A stretch of 64,000 nt of DNA. Origin: Sporolactobacillus shoreae (lineage in GTDB: Bacteria > Bacillota > Bacilli > Bacillales > Sporolactobacillaceae). Below the pieces are notes generated by a model, which was not told the origin of the DNA, ran no database searches, and saw only the letters and a program-made list of their open reading frames with translations. Where the stretch lies: contig NZ_SRJD01000015.1 in the NCBI RefSeq assembly GCF_004684935.1, forward strand, positions 26,188 through 90,187, written 5' to 3'. Positions 54,985 through 61,932 of this stretch are shown here, piece after piece. Position 1 is the stretch's first letter. Each line of letters starts with the position of its first letter. The translations under genes were made by a program, and so were the position numbers.

Positions 54985-55872
54985 ATGATGAAGCAAGCTT
55001 ATCCTTTTACGAAAATGCACGGGCTTGGCAACTGTTATATCTATCTGGACGGAATAACCAATGATCTTGAAATTCCTTCCTATGCCGAACTTTCGCGCCA
55101 GGTTTCAGATCCATACAAGGGGATCGGATCCGATGGATTGATTTTAATTTTACCGTCGGATCAGGCTGATGTGCGGATGAGAATTTTTAATAAAGATGGT
55201 TCCGAGGCCAAAAATTGTGGGAACGGACTGCGCTGTGTTGCCAAATATGTTTATGAGCACCAGCTGGTGGACTCCCGCTCGTTCACGATAGAAACCCTGT
55301 CGGGAAATAAAAATGCTGAAGTGAGGCTGAATGACGGTCTCGTGGATCGTGTCACGGTTGATATGGGCGAACCGATTCTCGAGCGGGGACGGATTCCGGT
55401 TGCCGGCGGGAATCCGGATCAAACGGTGATCCGCGAGCCTCTGGAAATCGATGGAGTGACCTATACGTTCACCGCGGTCTCGATGGGAAATCCGCATGCA
55501 CTTTTCTTTGTCGACGATGTGGCTACGGCGCCGATCCATAAGCTTGGATCTCTACTTGCAGATACCTACCCGCTTTTTCCGAATGGTGTCAACGTTGGCT
55601 TTATTCACCCGCTTTCGGATCACGAAGCAGACTATCGCGTTTGGGAACGTGGTTCCGGCATCACTCAGGCCTGTGGCACCGGTGCTTGTGCCTCAGTCGT
55701 TGCAGCGATTCTTGAATCGAGGATCAAAAAGGATTGCCCTGTGACCGTTCATCTTGCAGGCGGTGACCTGTCAATCGAGTGGCAGGTAACAACCAATCAT
55801 GTGTTGATGACCGGCGGTGCAGAGACGATTTGCGAAGGAATCGTTTATGCAGAAGGAGCAGGCGGCAAGTAA
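54985..55872 (+). CDS. dapF: Diaminopimelate epimerase
   Basis: A 295-aa PLP-independent epimerase that converts LL- to meso-diaminopimelate for peptidoglycan and lysine. The two catalytic cysteines are in NCGNGLRCVAKYV (first Cys) and ACGTGACASVVAA (first Cys), and KMHGLGNCYIYLDG starts the N-terminal half. The length is usual. ATG 54985 or ATG 54988 starts it, with AAGTGAG upstream. It lies in the same place relative to yutM as in B. subtilis. Confidence 0.95.
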   Translation: MMKQAYPFTKMHGLGNCYIYLDGITNDLEIPSYAELSRQVSDPYKGIGSDGLILILPSDQADVRMRIFNKDGSEAKNCGNGLRCVAKYVYEHQLVDSRSFTIETLSGNKNAEVRLNDGLVDRVTVDMGEPILERGRIPVAGGNPDQTVIREPLEIDGVTYTFTAVSMGNPHALFFVDDVATAPIHKLGSLLADTYPLFPNGVNVGFIHPLSDHEADYRVWERGSGITQACGTGACASVVAAILESRIKKDCPVTVHLAGGDLSIEWQVTTNHVLMTGGAETICEGIVYAEGAGGK

Positions 55873-55934
55873 TTAATTGTGATTAAAGTCACATCACGAT
55901 ATAATAAACTTAAAATGTAAAGGAGATGAACAGG

Positions 55935-56300
55935 ATGAATATTATCTTGACTGAAGCGGCTAATTTTCGTGTCAAAGAAATGATAAATGAAGAACCCGGA
56001 GAAAACTTGTTCCTGCGTGTTGGTGTTGGCGGGGGAGGATGTTCCGGACTGACGTATGGCATGGGTTTTGATGATAAAATCATTGAAGGCGATCAGACGT
56101 TTGAAGATCACGGCCTTAAGGTTGTCGTTGACAAGAACAGTGCGCCTCTCTTGGACGGCGTCACGATTGATTTCAAGCAGAATCTGCAGGGCGGCGGGTT
56201 CACCATTGACAACCCGAATGCCATTTCCACCTGCGGCTGCGGCCACTCGTTCAAAACAGCGGAAAACGAAGGACAGCCTGCGAAACAGTGCGACTGCTAA
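55935..56300 (+). CDS. yutM: SufA/ErpA-type Fe-S carrier
   Basis: A 121-aa A-type carrier protein: VKEMINEEPGENLFLRVGVG, then GGCSGLTYGM (first Cys), and CGCGHSF (second and third). An extra C-terminal CDC tail is present. It ferries Fe-S clusters from SufBCD to targets such as LipA. ATG 55935 is 11 bases after AAGG; ATG 55926 lies too close to that site. It is downstream of dapF with a 62-bp gap, as in B. subtilis yutM. Confidence 0.92.
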   Translation: MNIILTEAANFRVKEMINEEPGENLFLRVGVGGGGCSGLTYGMGFDDKIIEGDQTFEDHGLKVVVDKNSAPLLDGVTIDFKQNLQGGGFTIDNPNAISTCGCGHSFKTAENEGQPAKQCDC

Positions 56301-56438
56301 AAAGATAATCATTAGTTTGTAAATGATCGTTGTTACGGGGATTTAGTCTTTAGCGGGTATCACAAGTTTTACGATGACTCTTGTACCGTCTAAAGATCCA
56401 AATAAGCTCAGAGAGCATATTAGTCGTTAAAAAAATTA

Positions 56439-56478
56439 AGAAGGGCATCATTCCATAATTGGCATGATGCCTTTCTTA
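56439..56478. terminator. Bidirectional terminator yutM / tautomerase gene
   Basis: AAGAAGGGCATCAT-TCCATAATTGGC-ATGATGCCTTTCTT, a perfect 14-bp stem between convergent genes, with A- and T-rich flanks. Confidence 0.85.
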
Positions 56479-56497
56479 ATTGATTCTAAAAAAGCAT

Positions 56498-56887
56498 TTA
56501 CAATGCTCCAGTTAAGAATTGTGCTTCTCCTAAACCGAAACTCCAGTCTTCATAAGAACAGGTTACAACATTAACCATTATGTCTTGTGGATCAATGCCA
56601 CATTCTTTCTCAAGTAGCTCGGACAGTATTCGATAGAAGTTCACTTTCTTCTCCTGATCGCGAGGTGTACTGCGAATGGTGATCAGCACAAAGTTTTTCG
56701 TCCTTTTATAGCCGAGACCCGTGTCATAAATCACCAATTCATTGGCTGCGTGTTGTGTCACAACCTGATAACGGTCGAGTTCAGGAACACCAAATGCCTT
56801 GACCATTGCACGATGGGCGGTATCCAATAATTTCTTTAATTCTTCATCGTTTCGTCCTTCAATTACATCAAATCGGATCAGTGGCAT
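56498..56887 (-). CDS. yrdN: Tautomerase-superfamily protein (YrdN-like)
   Basis: A 129-aa member of the tautomerase superfamily whose N-terminal catalytic proline is present (MPLIRFDVIEGRNDEELKKL). Other features: AHRAMVKAFGVPELDRYQVV and MVNVVTCSYEDWSFGLGEAQ at the C-terminus. The length is that of the malonate-semialdehyde decarboxylase/cis-CaaD-like group, twice that of 4-oxalocrotonate tautomerase, so it forms trimers rather than hexamers. Substrate unknown. Monocistronic, convergent with yutM. Confidence 0.87.
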   Translation of the reverse strand: MPLIRFDVIEGRNDEELKKLLDTAHRAMVKAFGVPELDRYQVVTQHAANELVIYDTGLGYKRTKNFVLITIRSTPRDQEKKVNFYRILSELLEKECGIDPQDIMVNVVTCSYEDWSFGLGEAQFLTGAL

Positions 56888-57012
56888 ATAATTTCTCCTC
56901 TCTCATATCTTACATTCCATATTACAATAATTGAATCATTTTCTCATCGCGAATGAATCAATTTACATGAAAGTCATAGATTCGTGCCCCGGTCAACCAT
57001 TTATAATTAGGA

Positions 57013-57059
57013 TACGTGTTTAAATAAGTATTTTACACGTACAAAATACGTGTTATAAT
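57013..57059 (+). promoter_or_regulatory. hicB promoter with three TACGTGT half-sites
   Basis: TTTACA (57032-57037), 16 bases, TATAAT (57054-57059). TACGTGT occurs at 57013 and 57047 and inverted as ACACGTA at 57035. The sites overlap the promoter, as expected of an autoregulating antitoxin. Confidence 0.68.
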
Positions 57060-57077
57060 AAATTTGAGGTGATCACA

Positions 57078-57752
57078 ATGAGCAAAGACCAATATGTTTA
57101 TCCTGCTGTATTCACGAAACAAGAAGAGGGCGTGTCGGTTATATTTCCGGATCTGCCGGGCTGCGTGACATCGGCGCCAACTGTTGAAGAAGGCTTTATC
57201 ACGGCAAAGGAAGCAATGGCTCAGCATCTTTACACATTGGAAGAGGACGGAGTGGAAATTCCCGAACCGTCTGATGTCACTGCGATTCATAAAGAAGAAA
57301 ATCAATTTGTGACAGTTATTGAAGCCTGGATGCCCCCATTTCGCAAGAAGATGGAGAATCAGGCGGTCAAGAAAACCCTGACCATCCCCAAGTGGCTGGA
57401 TGACGCGGCAAAGTCGGCAGGATTAAATTATTCCAGAATCCTGCAAGACGCGTTAAAAGATGAGTTGAATATCGATGAGAAAGATGGCTCGTTTTCAGTG
57501 CAGGAAACACTTAATAAACAGCTGAATAAGGTCAAAAAGAGCATCAAGGATTTGTCGAGGATCCGTGTTCACGTGAATATGGTGGACGACGAGGATCCGT
57601 CCAATCCGATCATAGCGGAAATAAATGCGGCAAAAAAGGACATTCAGGAAATGGCTGAAAAAATCAAAGATGTCTATCCATCTGAAAAAATGTCGCAGCT
57701 TTCGGAGAAACTCGATAAGCTGGCTGATCGAATTTCACGCAAACTCCATTAA
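57078..57752 (+). CDS. hicB: Orphan HicB-type protein with ribbon-helix-helix and long C-terminal extension
   Basis: A 224-aa protein. The N-terminal HicB partial-RNase-H fold (about 1-70) contains VSVIFPDLPGCVTSAPTVEE and a degenerate YPAVFTK start; then a ribbon-helix-helix segment at about 100-130 (KKTLTIPKWLDDAAKSAGLN, YSRILQDALKDEL); then about 95 extra residues that are Lys/Glu-rich and heptad-like (IAEINAAKKDIQEMAEKIKD, SEKLDKLADRISRK). Most HicB antitoxins stop after the DNA-binding part (80-150 aa). No hicA toxin is adjacent on either side. The promoter has repeated TACGTGT sites. ATG 57078 has GAGGTG six bases upstream. A regulator derived from a toxin-antitoxin pair is the simplest view. 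Confidence 0.8.
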   Translation: MSKDQYVYPAVFTKQEEGVSVIFPDLPGCVTSAPTVEEGFITAKEAMAQHLYTLEEDGVEIPEPSDVTAIHKEENQFVTVIEAWMPPFRKKMENQAVKKTLTIPKWLDDAAKSAGLNYSRILQDALKDELNIDEKDGSFSVQETLNKQLNKVKKSIKDLSRIRVHVNMVDDEDPSNPIIAEINAAKKDIQEMAEKIKDVYPSEKMSQLSEKLDKLADRISRKLH

Positions 57753-57778
57753 AGTTCTGAGAGCCATTTGTTTTACCG

Positions 57779-57822
57779 CGGGTATGGATTAAGGGATGAT
57801 TGCATCCCTTAATCCATACCCG
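57779..57822 (+). terminator. Strong 20-bp hairpin after hicB
   Basis: CGGGTATGGATTAAGGGATG, loop ATTG, then the exact complement. The T-run after it is weak (GTTTCTGCGTTT), so it might protect mRNA or act as a terminator. Confidence 0.65.
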
Positions 57823-58105
57823 TTTCTGCGTTTAAAAGTAATAATTCCTGTCAAGACGATATTAACGTAAAAAAAGGCGAATAATGAAGTTATATATATA
57901 ATTAACGTTTATTTAGTCATTTTTTCTCACTTTAATTCGAATTTAATCCGTTTATTCACCAGATCACTGTTATCCACCTTCGTTCTCCTTGAATTGTTAA
58001 CAAAAAAGACATATTATTAATAATGGAAGCGAACGCTTCTGTCTGCACTTTTTATTTTAAATAATGAGTGACCACAATAACAATAAGGTAAAGGTGGCTG
58101 TGAAC
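57823..58105. other. Intergenic region before ndh
   Basis: AT-rich, no gene. The best RBS is AAAGGTGG before ATG 58106. I see no convincing -35/-10 pair, though TTGTTAACAA (about 57996-58005) is palindromic. Confidence 0.35.
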
Positions 58106-59323
58106 ATGGGCAAGCCCAAAATTCTAATCATTGGCGCGGGATATGGCGGAATGATCACAACAGTTAGACTGACAAAGGAACTGGAAGCGGAAGACGCGGA
58201 TATTACGCTTGTAAATAAGCACAATTACCATTATCAGACAACATGGCTGCATGAAGCCGCCGCCGGAACAATTCATCATGACCGGACACGGATGCTGATC
58301 AAAAATGTGATTAATACAAAACGGGTCAATTTTGTTCAGGATTCCGTAAAGTCGATCGATAAAGAAAATAAAAAAGTAATCCTGAAAAACGGCGAGCTCG
58401 ATTATGATTATCTCGTCATTGGTCTTGGCTTTGAATCAAATACCTTTGGTATTAAAGGGCTTGAAGAAAATGCGTTTGCCATTCGGAGCGTCAATACGGC
58501 GCGCCGGATTCGTGAACATATCGAATATAAATTTGCCAGTTTCAACAACGATCCCGATGCTAAAGACAGTGATCTGACGATTGTTGTCGGCGGTGCAGGG
58601 TTAAGCGGTGTCGAATTCCTTGGGGAACTCGTTGATCGTATTCCGGTTTTGTGCAAAGAATATGATATTAATCCTGATAAGGTAAAAATTGTCGATGTTG
58701 AAGGGCTTCCGCTGGTATTGCCTCCTTTTGAACGTGATCTGGCTGAATATGCCCAAAAATATCTTGAAGGCAAGGGCGTTGAATTTAAACTCGGCACATT
58801 TATCAAAGAGGCTACTCCAGAGGGTGTGCTGGTTCAGAAGAAAGACGCTGAGGAAATGGAAGAAATCAAGGCAGGCACCGTCGTATGGACCGGCGGCGTT
58901 AAAGCCAGCCACATCCCGGCGGATTCTGGATTTGAAACAAACCGGGGTAAGATTCAGGTCAACAAAGATCTGCGCGCGCCGGACGACGATCACGTCTTCG
59001 CTGTTGGCGATGTTGCTGTGTTCTTCCCGAAGGAAGGGGAACGTCCATATCCTCCGACAGCCCAGATCGCTGTTCAGGAAGGCGAGCTGGCTGCCAAAAA
59101 CATTAAACATTTGATCAAAGGCGAAGAAACAGAGCCATTTGTATATAAGCAAAGAGGTACGGTTGCTTCTCTGGGAGAGAAGCAGGCTATTGGCGTCGTC
59201 TTTGATAAAAAACTCAAGGGCAAATCCGCTGCAGCAATGAAGAAAGTCATTGATGACCGTTATTTGCTTGAACTCGGCGGTGTAGGGCTGCTACTTAAGA
59301 AGGGAAAGCTAAACCTTCTGTAA
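58106..59323 (+). CDS. yumB: Type II NADH dehydrogenase (YumB-like)
   Basis: A 405-aa membrane-associated flavoprotein of the NDH-2 group that passes electrons from NADH to quinone without pumping protons. FAD site [19 protein letters not shown] at the N-terminus; NADH site [20 protein letters not shown] near 158; quinone-side AVGDVAVFF and [19 protein letters not shown] near 315. It follows YumB of B. subtilis throughout, including [20 protein letters not shown] and a C-terminal [12 protein letters not shown] 58106 has AAAGGTGG eight bases upstream; an in-frame ATG at 58064 lacks one. The gene ends 17 bp before the tnpB element; its own terminator seems to be on the other side. Confidence 0.92.
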   Translation: MGKPKILIIGAGYGGMITTVRLTKELEAEDADITLVNKHNYHYQTTWLHEAAAGTIHHDRTRMLIKNVINTKRVNFVQDSVKSIDKENKKVILKNGELDYDYLVIGLGFESNTFGIKGLEENAFAIRSVNTARRIREHIEYKFASFNNDPDAKDSDLTIVVGGAGLSGVEFLGELVDRIPVLCKEYDINPDKVKIVDVEGLPLVLPPFERDLAEYAQKYLEGKGVEFKLGTFIKEATPEGVLVQKKDAEEMEEIKAGTVVWTGGVKASHIPADSGFETNRGKIQVNKDLRAPDDDHVFAVGDVAVFFPKEGERPYPPTAQIAVQEGELAAKNIKHLIKGEETEPFVYKQRGTVASLGEKQAIGVVFDKKLKGKSAAAMKKVIDDRYLLELGGVGLLLKKGKLNLL

Positions 59324-59351
59324 TCTGATGCAGGTCTGAGAAGAAGACAAT

Positions 59352-59480
59352 GTGAACTACTCGGCTATGAATAGCCGAGCTTCTGGGAACACAGCTCACT
59401 TGCTTCGAAAATGCTGAAGTAGAGGCCACTGCTTTTTGACCAAGGCTCGTCCCGAACCCGCAGGCTCACTGCTTAACGAC
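59352..59480 (-). ncRNA. Predicted omega-RNA (reRNA) at tnpB 3' end
   Basis: In TnpB elements the guide RNA spans the 3' end of the gene to the right end, and the guide is the flank just outside. Here the scaffold would read from the tnpB stop to TAGTTCAC at 59352, with the terminal hairpin CTCGGCTAT/ATAGCCGAG. The guide would be ATTGTCTTCTTCTCAGACCT (59332-59351, minus strand), which is 3' ndh flank. This is inferred by analogy. Confidence 0.5.
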
Positions 59481-60630
59481 CAAAAGCGAGCTGCTTGATA
59501 TTGATCGCTGCGTTGACGTCCCGGTCGTGGTGTGTGCCGCATTGCGGGCACGTCCATTCCCGGATCGCCAGAGCTTTCTTTCCATCGTCATGCCCGCACG
59601 TGGAACAGATCTGCGACGTTTTGTACGGATTCACAAGCACGAGCTCTTTGCCGTACCACGCACTCTTATAGATGAGCTGCCGCCGGAGCTCACCCCACGC
59701 CTGGTTGGCGATCGCCCGGGCGAGAGTATGATTCCGAAGCAGATTTTTGGTTTTCAAGTTCTCCAGGGCGATCCGGTCATACGTCTTCACGAGTTGGGTC
59801 GTCAATTTATGGAGCTTGTCCATCCGCTGGTTCGCTATTTTTTCATGAATTAGAGCGACTTGAAGGCGGGCTTTGGCTACGTTTTTAAAATCCACCAGGG
59901 TGCGGGGTACGGGCACCTTTTGGTGGTGGTCCCAGGCAATAGCTTTTTTTGCTAGCCGTTGCCGCCGGGCTAATGTTCGCTGCCACAGGCGGAGTTTATG
60001 CACCAAGAGCTTGTCATGACGGCAGGTGCCCTGTCTTTGAACATCCGAACCCACGAGCAGGTCTTTTAAGCCTAAATCATAGCCGACGGTTTTGCCGGTT
60101 TTTGGAAAGGCTTGGTTTTCGCCTTCCACGGTTAAGACGGCAAAGTATTTCCCTGTCGGCGTGCGGCTCAGGGTGACTTGTTTGATTGTTTCAGTGAGCC
60201 GTTGGCCGGCTTTAAAGCGAAGGATCCCCAGTTTCGGCAGGCGAATCCCATGATGGCCGACGGGCTGGATGTTGCCATTCACGCACTTGGAGGTATAGCT
60301 CTGCTTGAAGGCGTGTTTGGCTTTGAACTTGGGATATCCTTTTTCTTTTCTAAAGAACGCGTGAAAGGCTTCCATTAAGTGTTGATTGGTAACCTGCAGG
60401 CTGGTGCTCTCCGCTTCTTTAAGAAAGGGGTGTTCCTTTTTCAGCAAGGGAAGCAAGTGATTCAGAGCGTAAGCATTCAAAAAAGAAGCCCTGGGATTAT
60501 TTTCTTGCCGCTCATTGAGCATCGCCAGCATCTGATTCCAGACAAAGCGGGTGCAGCCAAAGTTTTGAACCAATTGCTGGCGTTGCTGTTCGTTGGGATA
60601 GACTCTCAATTTTAAGCCCTTCGTGACCAT
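59473..60630 (-). CDS. tnpB: TnpB RNA-guided endonuclease, apparently intact
   Basis: A 385-aa TnpB with an N-terminal helical part (VTKGLKLRVYPNEQQRQQL, FGCTRFVWNQML), and a RuvC nuclease split over Asp185 (TVGYDLGLKDLLVG), Glu290 (DRIALENLKTKNLL) and Asp369/371 (THHDRDVNAAINI). A zinc ribbon with Cys342/345 and Cys361/364 (CSTCGHDD, CPQCGTHH) is present. All catalytic residues seem intact. TnpB cuts DNA using omega-RNA and acts as a homing or maintenance nuclease of IS200/IS605 elements. Perfect RBS AAGGAGGTGAT lies just before ATG 60630. No tnpA is adjacent. Confidence 0.93.
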   Translation of the reverse strand: MVTKGLKLRVYPNEQQRQQLVQNFGCTRFVWNQMLAMLNERQENNPRASFLNAYALNHLLPLLKKEHPFLKEAESTSLQVTNQHLMEAFHAFFRKEKGYPKFKAKHAFKQSYTSKCVNGNIQPVGHHGIRLPKLGILRFKAGQRLTETIKQVTLSRTPTGKYFAVLTVEGENQAFPKTGKTVGYDLGLKDLLVGSDVQRQGTCRHDKLLVHKLRLWQRTLARRQRLAKKAIAWDHHQKVPVPRTLVDFKNVAKARLQVALIHEKIANQRMDKLHKLTTQLVKTYDRIALENLKTKNLLRNHTLARAIANQAWGELRRQLIYKSAWYGKELVLVNPYKTSQICSTCGHDDGKKALAIREWTCPQCGTHHDRDVNAAINIKQLAFGR

Positions 60631-60783
60631 GGGATCACCTCCTTCTGAGATAATTATAGCACACTTGTTCTCATTTCAACACGGATTGAGAGGTTGTCTC
60701 TTGTATGTACGGGGTTGTCCAAGACGCGGATTCATCTCGTCATTAAAATTGATGAGTTTTCTCCGCTGGCAACCTTTAATAAA

Positions 60784-60830
60784 AGAGGATCCGAAAAGCA
60801 GATAAAATCCTGCTTCGGATCCTTTTTTTA
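60784..60830 (+). terminator. Terminator probably belonging to ndh, beyond the tnpB element
   Basis: GGATCCGAAAAGCAG ... CTGCTTCGGATCC followed by TTTTTTT. It points away from ndh, and no other plus-strand gene precedes it, so I infer that the tnpB element has separated ndh from this terminator. Positions 60831-60969 hold nothing else I recognise. Confidence 0.7.
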
Positions 60831-60969
60831 GTATTTAATTTTTGTTAAAATGGAAAAAATGTGGCGAAGTGAGGTTTGTAAATGGGCACCTTATCCTGAT
60901 TAAGAATAAGGCGGATGAAAAAACCTTCATGAATTGGATCAAAAATGGGAAGATAAGAAGAGAGAAAAA

Positions 60970-61338
60970 TTAATCATTCCGGATAATCGTCCAAATTTTC
61001 ATCAGTTTTCCGGCCTTTTCCGGATGGGTGGCCAGATCCTGTATAAAGGGGTACATATCCGGCAGATGCCTGATCCTGTCCATAAGCTGCGCCTCGTCTT
61101 TACTAAAGTAAGAAGAGGGTGATTCCTGAACAGCAGGAACCCGGCCAAGAAGAAAATCGACCGAGACATTCAGATAATCTGCAATCTGGACAAGCATCTC
61201 AGGATCAGGTTTACGCGCGCCAGATTCGTACCGGTTAAGCTGGACATTTGAAATATTGAGTTGATCAGCCATTTCCACCTGCGACAAATTTTTTTCATCG
61301 CGGAGAAAACGAATTCTGAGACCGAGAATATTTCCCAC
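60970..61338 (-). CDS. XRE-family helix-turn-helix regulator (long)
   Basis: A 122-aa regulator with an HTH_3/XRE domain (about 1-60): GLRIRFLRDEKNLSQVEMAD, NISNVQLNRYESGARKPDPE, and VSVDFLLGRVP. The C-terminal half is Asp/Met-rich and unrecognised. I take GTG 61338 (MGNILGLRIRF) because GGGAGG lies ten bases upstream; a longer TTG start at 61446 would add 36 residues unlike the family and has no RBS. It is divergent from the small XRE gene at 61536, a repressor/Cro-like layout. There are no other phage genes around. A small regulatory or remnant module is likely. Confidence 0.8.
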   Translation of the reverse strand: MGNILGLRIRFLRDEKNLSQVEMADQLNISNVQLNRYESGARKPDPEMLVQIADYLNVSVDFLLGRVPAVQESPSSYFSKDEAQLMDRIRHLPDMYPFIQDLATHPEKAGKLMKIWTIIRND

Positions 61339-61500
61339 GAAGGATGATCCTCCCGTCTGGTCCTTTGGTAACTCAGGAGCAATGATTGATTCCTGAATAA
61401 GAAAAAGTTTATCACGATCCTTTTTCATAGCCTCTAGATTTGCCAAATGGGAAATAAAAAGATGAAAACAATAGCTATTTATGGTATGATTTAAAAAAAA

Positions 61501-61515
61501 TTACCGAAAAGGTAA
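61501..61515. promoter_or_regulatory. Candidate XRE operator
   Basis: TTACC-GAAAA-GGTAA, a perfect 5-bp inverted repeat with a 5-base spacer, lies 20 bases before the small XRE gene and between the divergent XRE genes. TATGAT at 61485-61490 may be a -10. Confidence 0.55.
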
Positions 61516-61535
61516 CTAAAGGGAGCCATTTATTT

Positions 61536-61757
61536 ATGCTGACAGTCGACCTGAATAAGCTGAAAGAAATAAGAAAAAAACAGATGTCTTTGGAAAAAAT
61601 GTCTTCGATGCTGGGGTACAGAAGCCCGAACGGGTACTATTATATGGAAAACGGCCGCAGTAAAATTACCGCGGAAACTCTTGCCAAAGCGGCTTCGATT
61701 CTAAATGTACCAATCCAGGAATTTTTTGTCGATGATGAAGGCAAGGAGCAAAATTAA
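61536..61757 (+). CDS. Small XRE-family DNA-binding protein
   Basis: A 73-aa protein that is essentially one HTH_3 domain: LNKLKEIRKKQMSLEKMSSM, YRSPNGYYYMENGRSKITAE, ASILNVPIQEFF. The size and layout are those of Cro-like or defective-prophage regulators. RBS GGGAG is ten bases before ATG. The inverted repeat TTACC-N5-GGTAA lies just upstream. Divergent from the longer XRE gene; both may bind the same operator. The target genes are unknown. Confidence 0.8.
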   Translation: MLTVDLNKLKEIRKKQMSLEKMSSMLGYRSPNGYYYMENGRSKITAETLAKAASILNVPIQEFFVDDEGKEQN

Positions 61758-61932
61758 AGGGCTGTTCCAAGTAAACCTAATAAATTTTTCATTAAGATTG
61801 TCCGAATACGTTTTCAGTACTTTGAATTTATTCCGGTGAATGATAAACTTAGTTATTGACATGGCCTACATGGATTAATGAGTGCCATCATTTGCTGGGA
61901 ATGCAGGCAGGTACTGAAAGGGGACGTTTATA

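Larger units (their letters stand above)
59340..60730 (-). mobile_element. Solo-tnpB element (IS200/IS605 superfamily, IS1341-like)
   Basis: The element consists of tnpB and its ends; no Y1 transposase (tnpA) is present, so it moves in trans or is stranded. The right end on the minus strand is the hairpin CTCGGCTAT-TC-ATAGCCGAG followed by TAGTTCAC (59352-59380), a typical IS605-type right end. The left end is near 60700-60730 and less clear (GTACATACAAGAGACAACC). The ends are estimated within about 20 bp. Confidence 0.75.

Noticed and set aside
57996..58005. TTGTTAACAA as a specific regulator site
   Set aside because: Short palindrome in AT-rich DNA, expected by chance; no second copy found.
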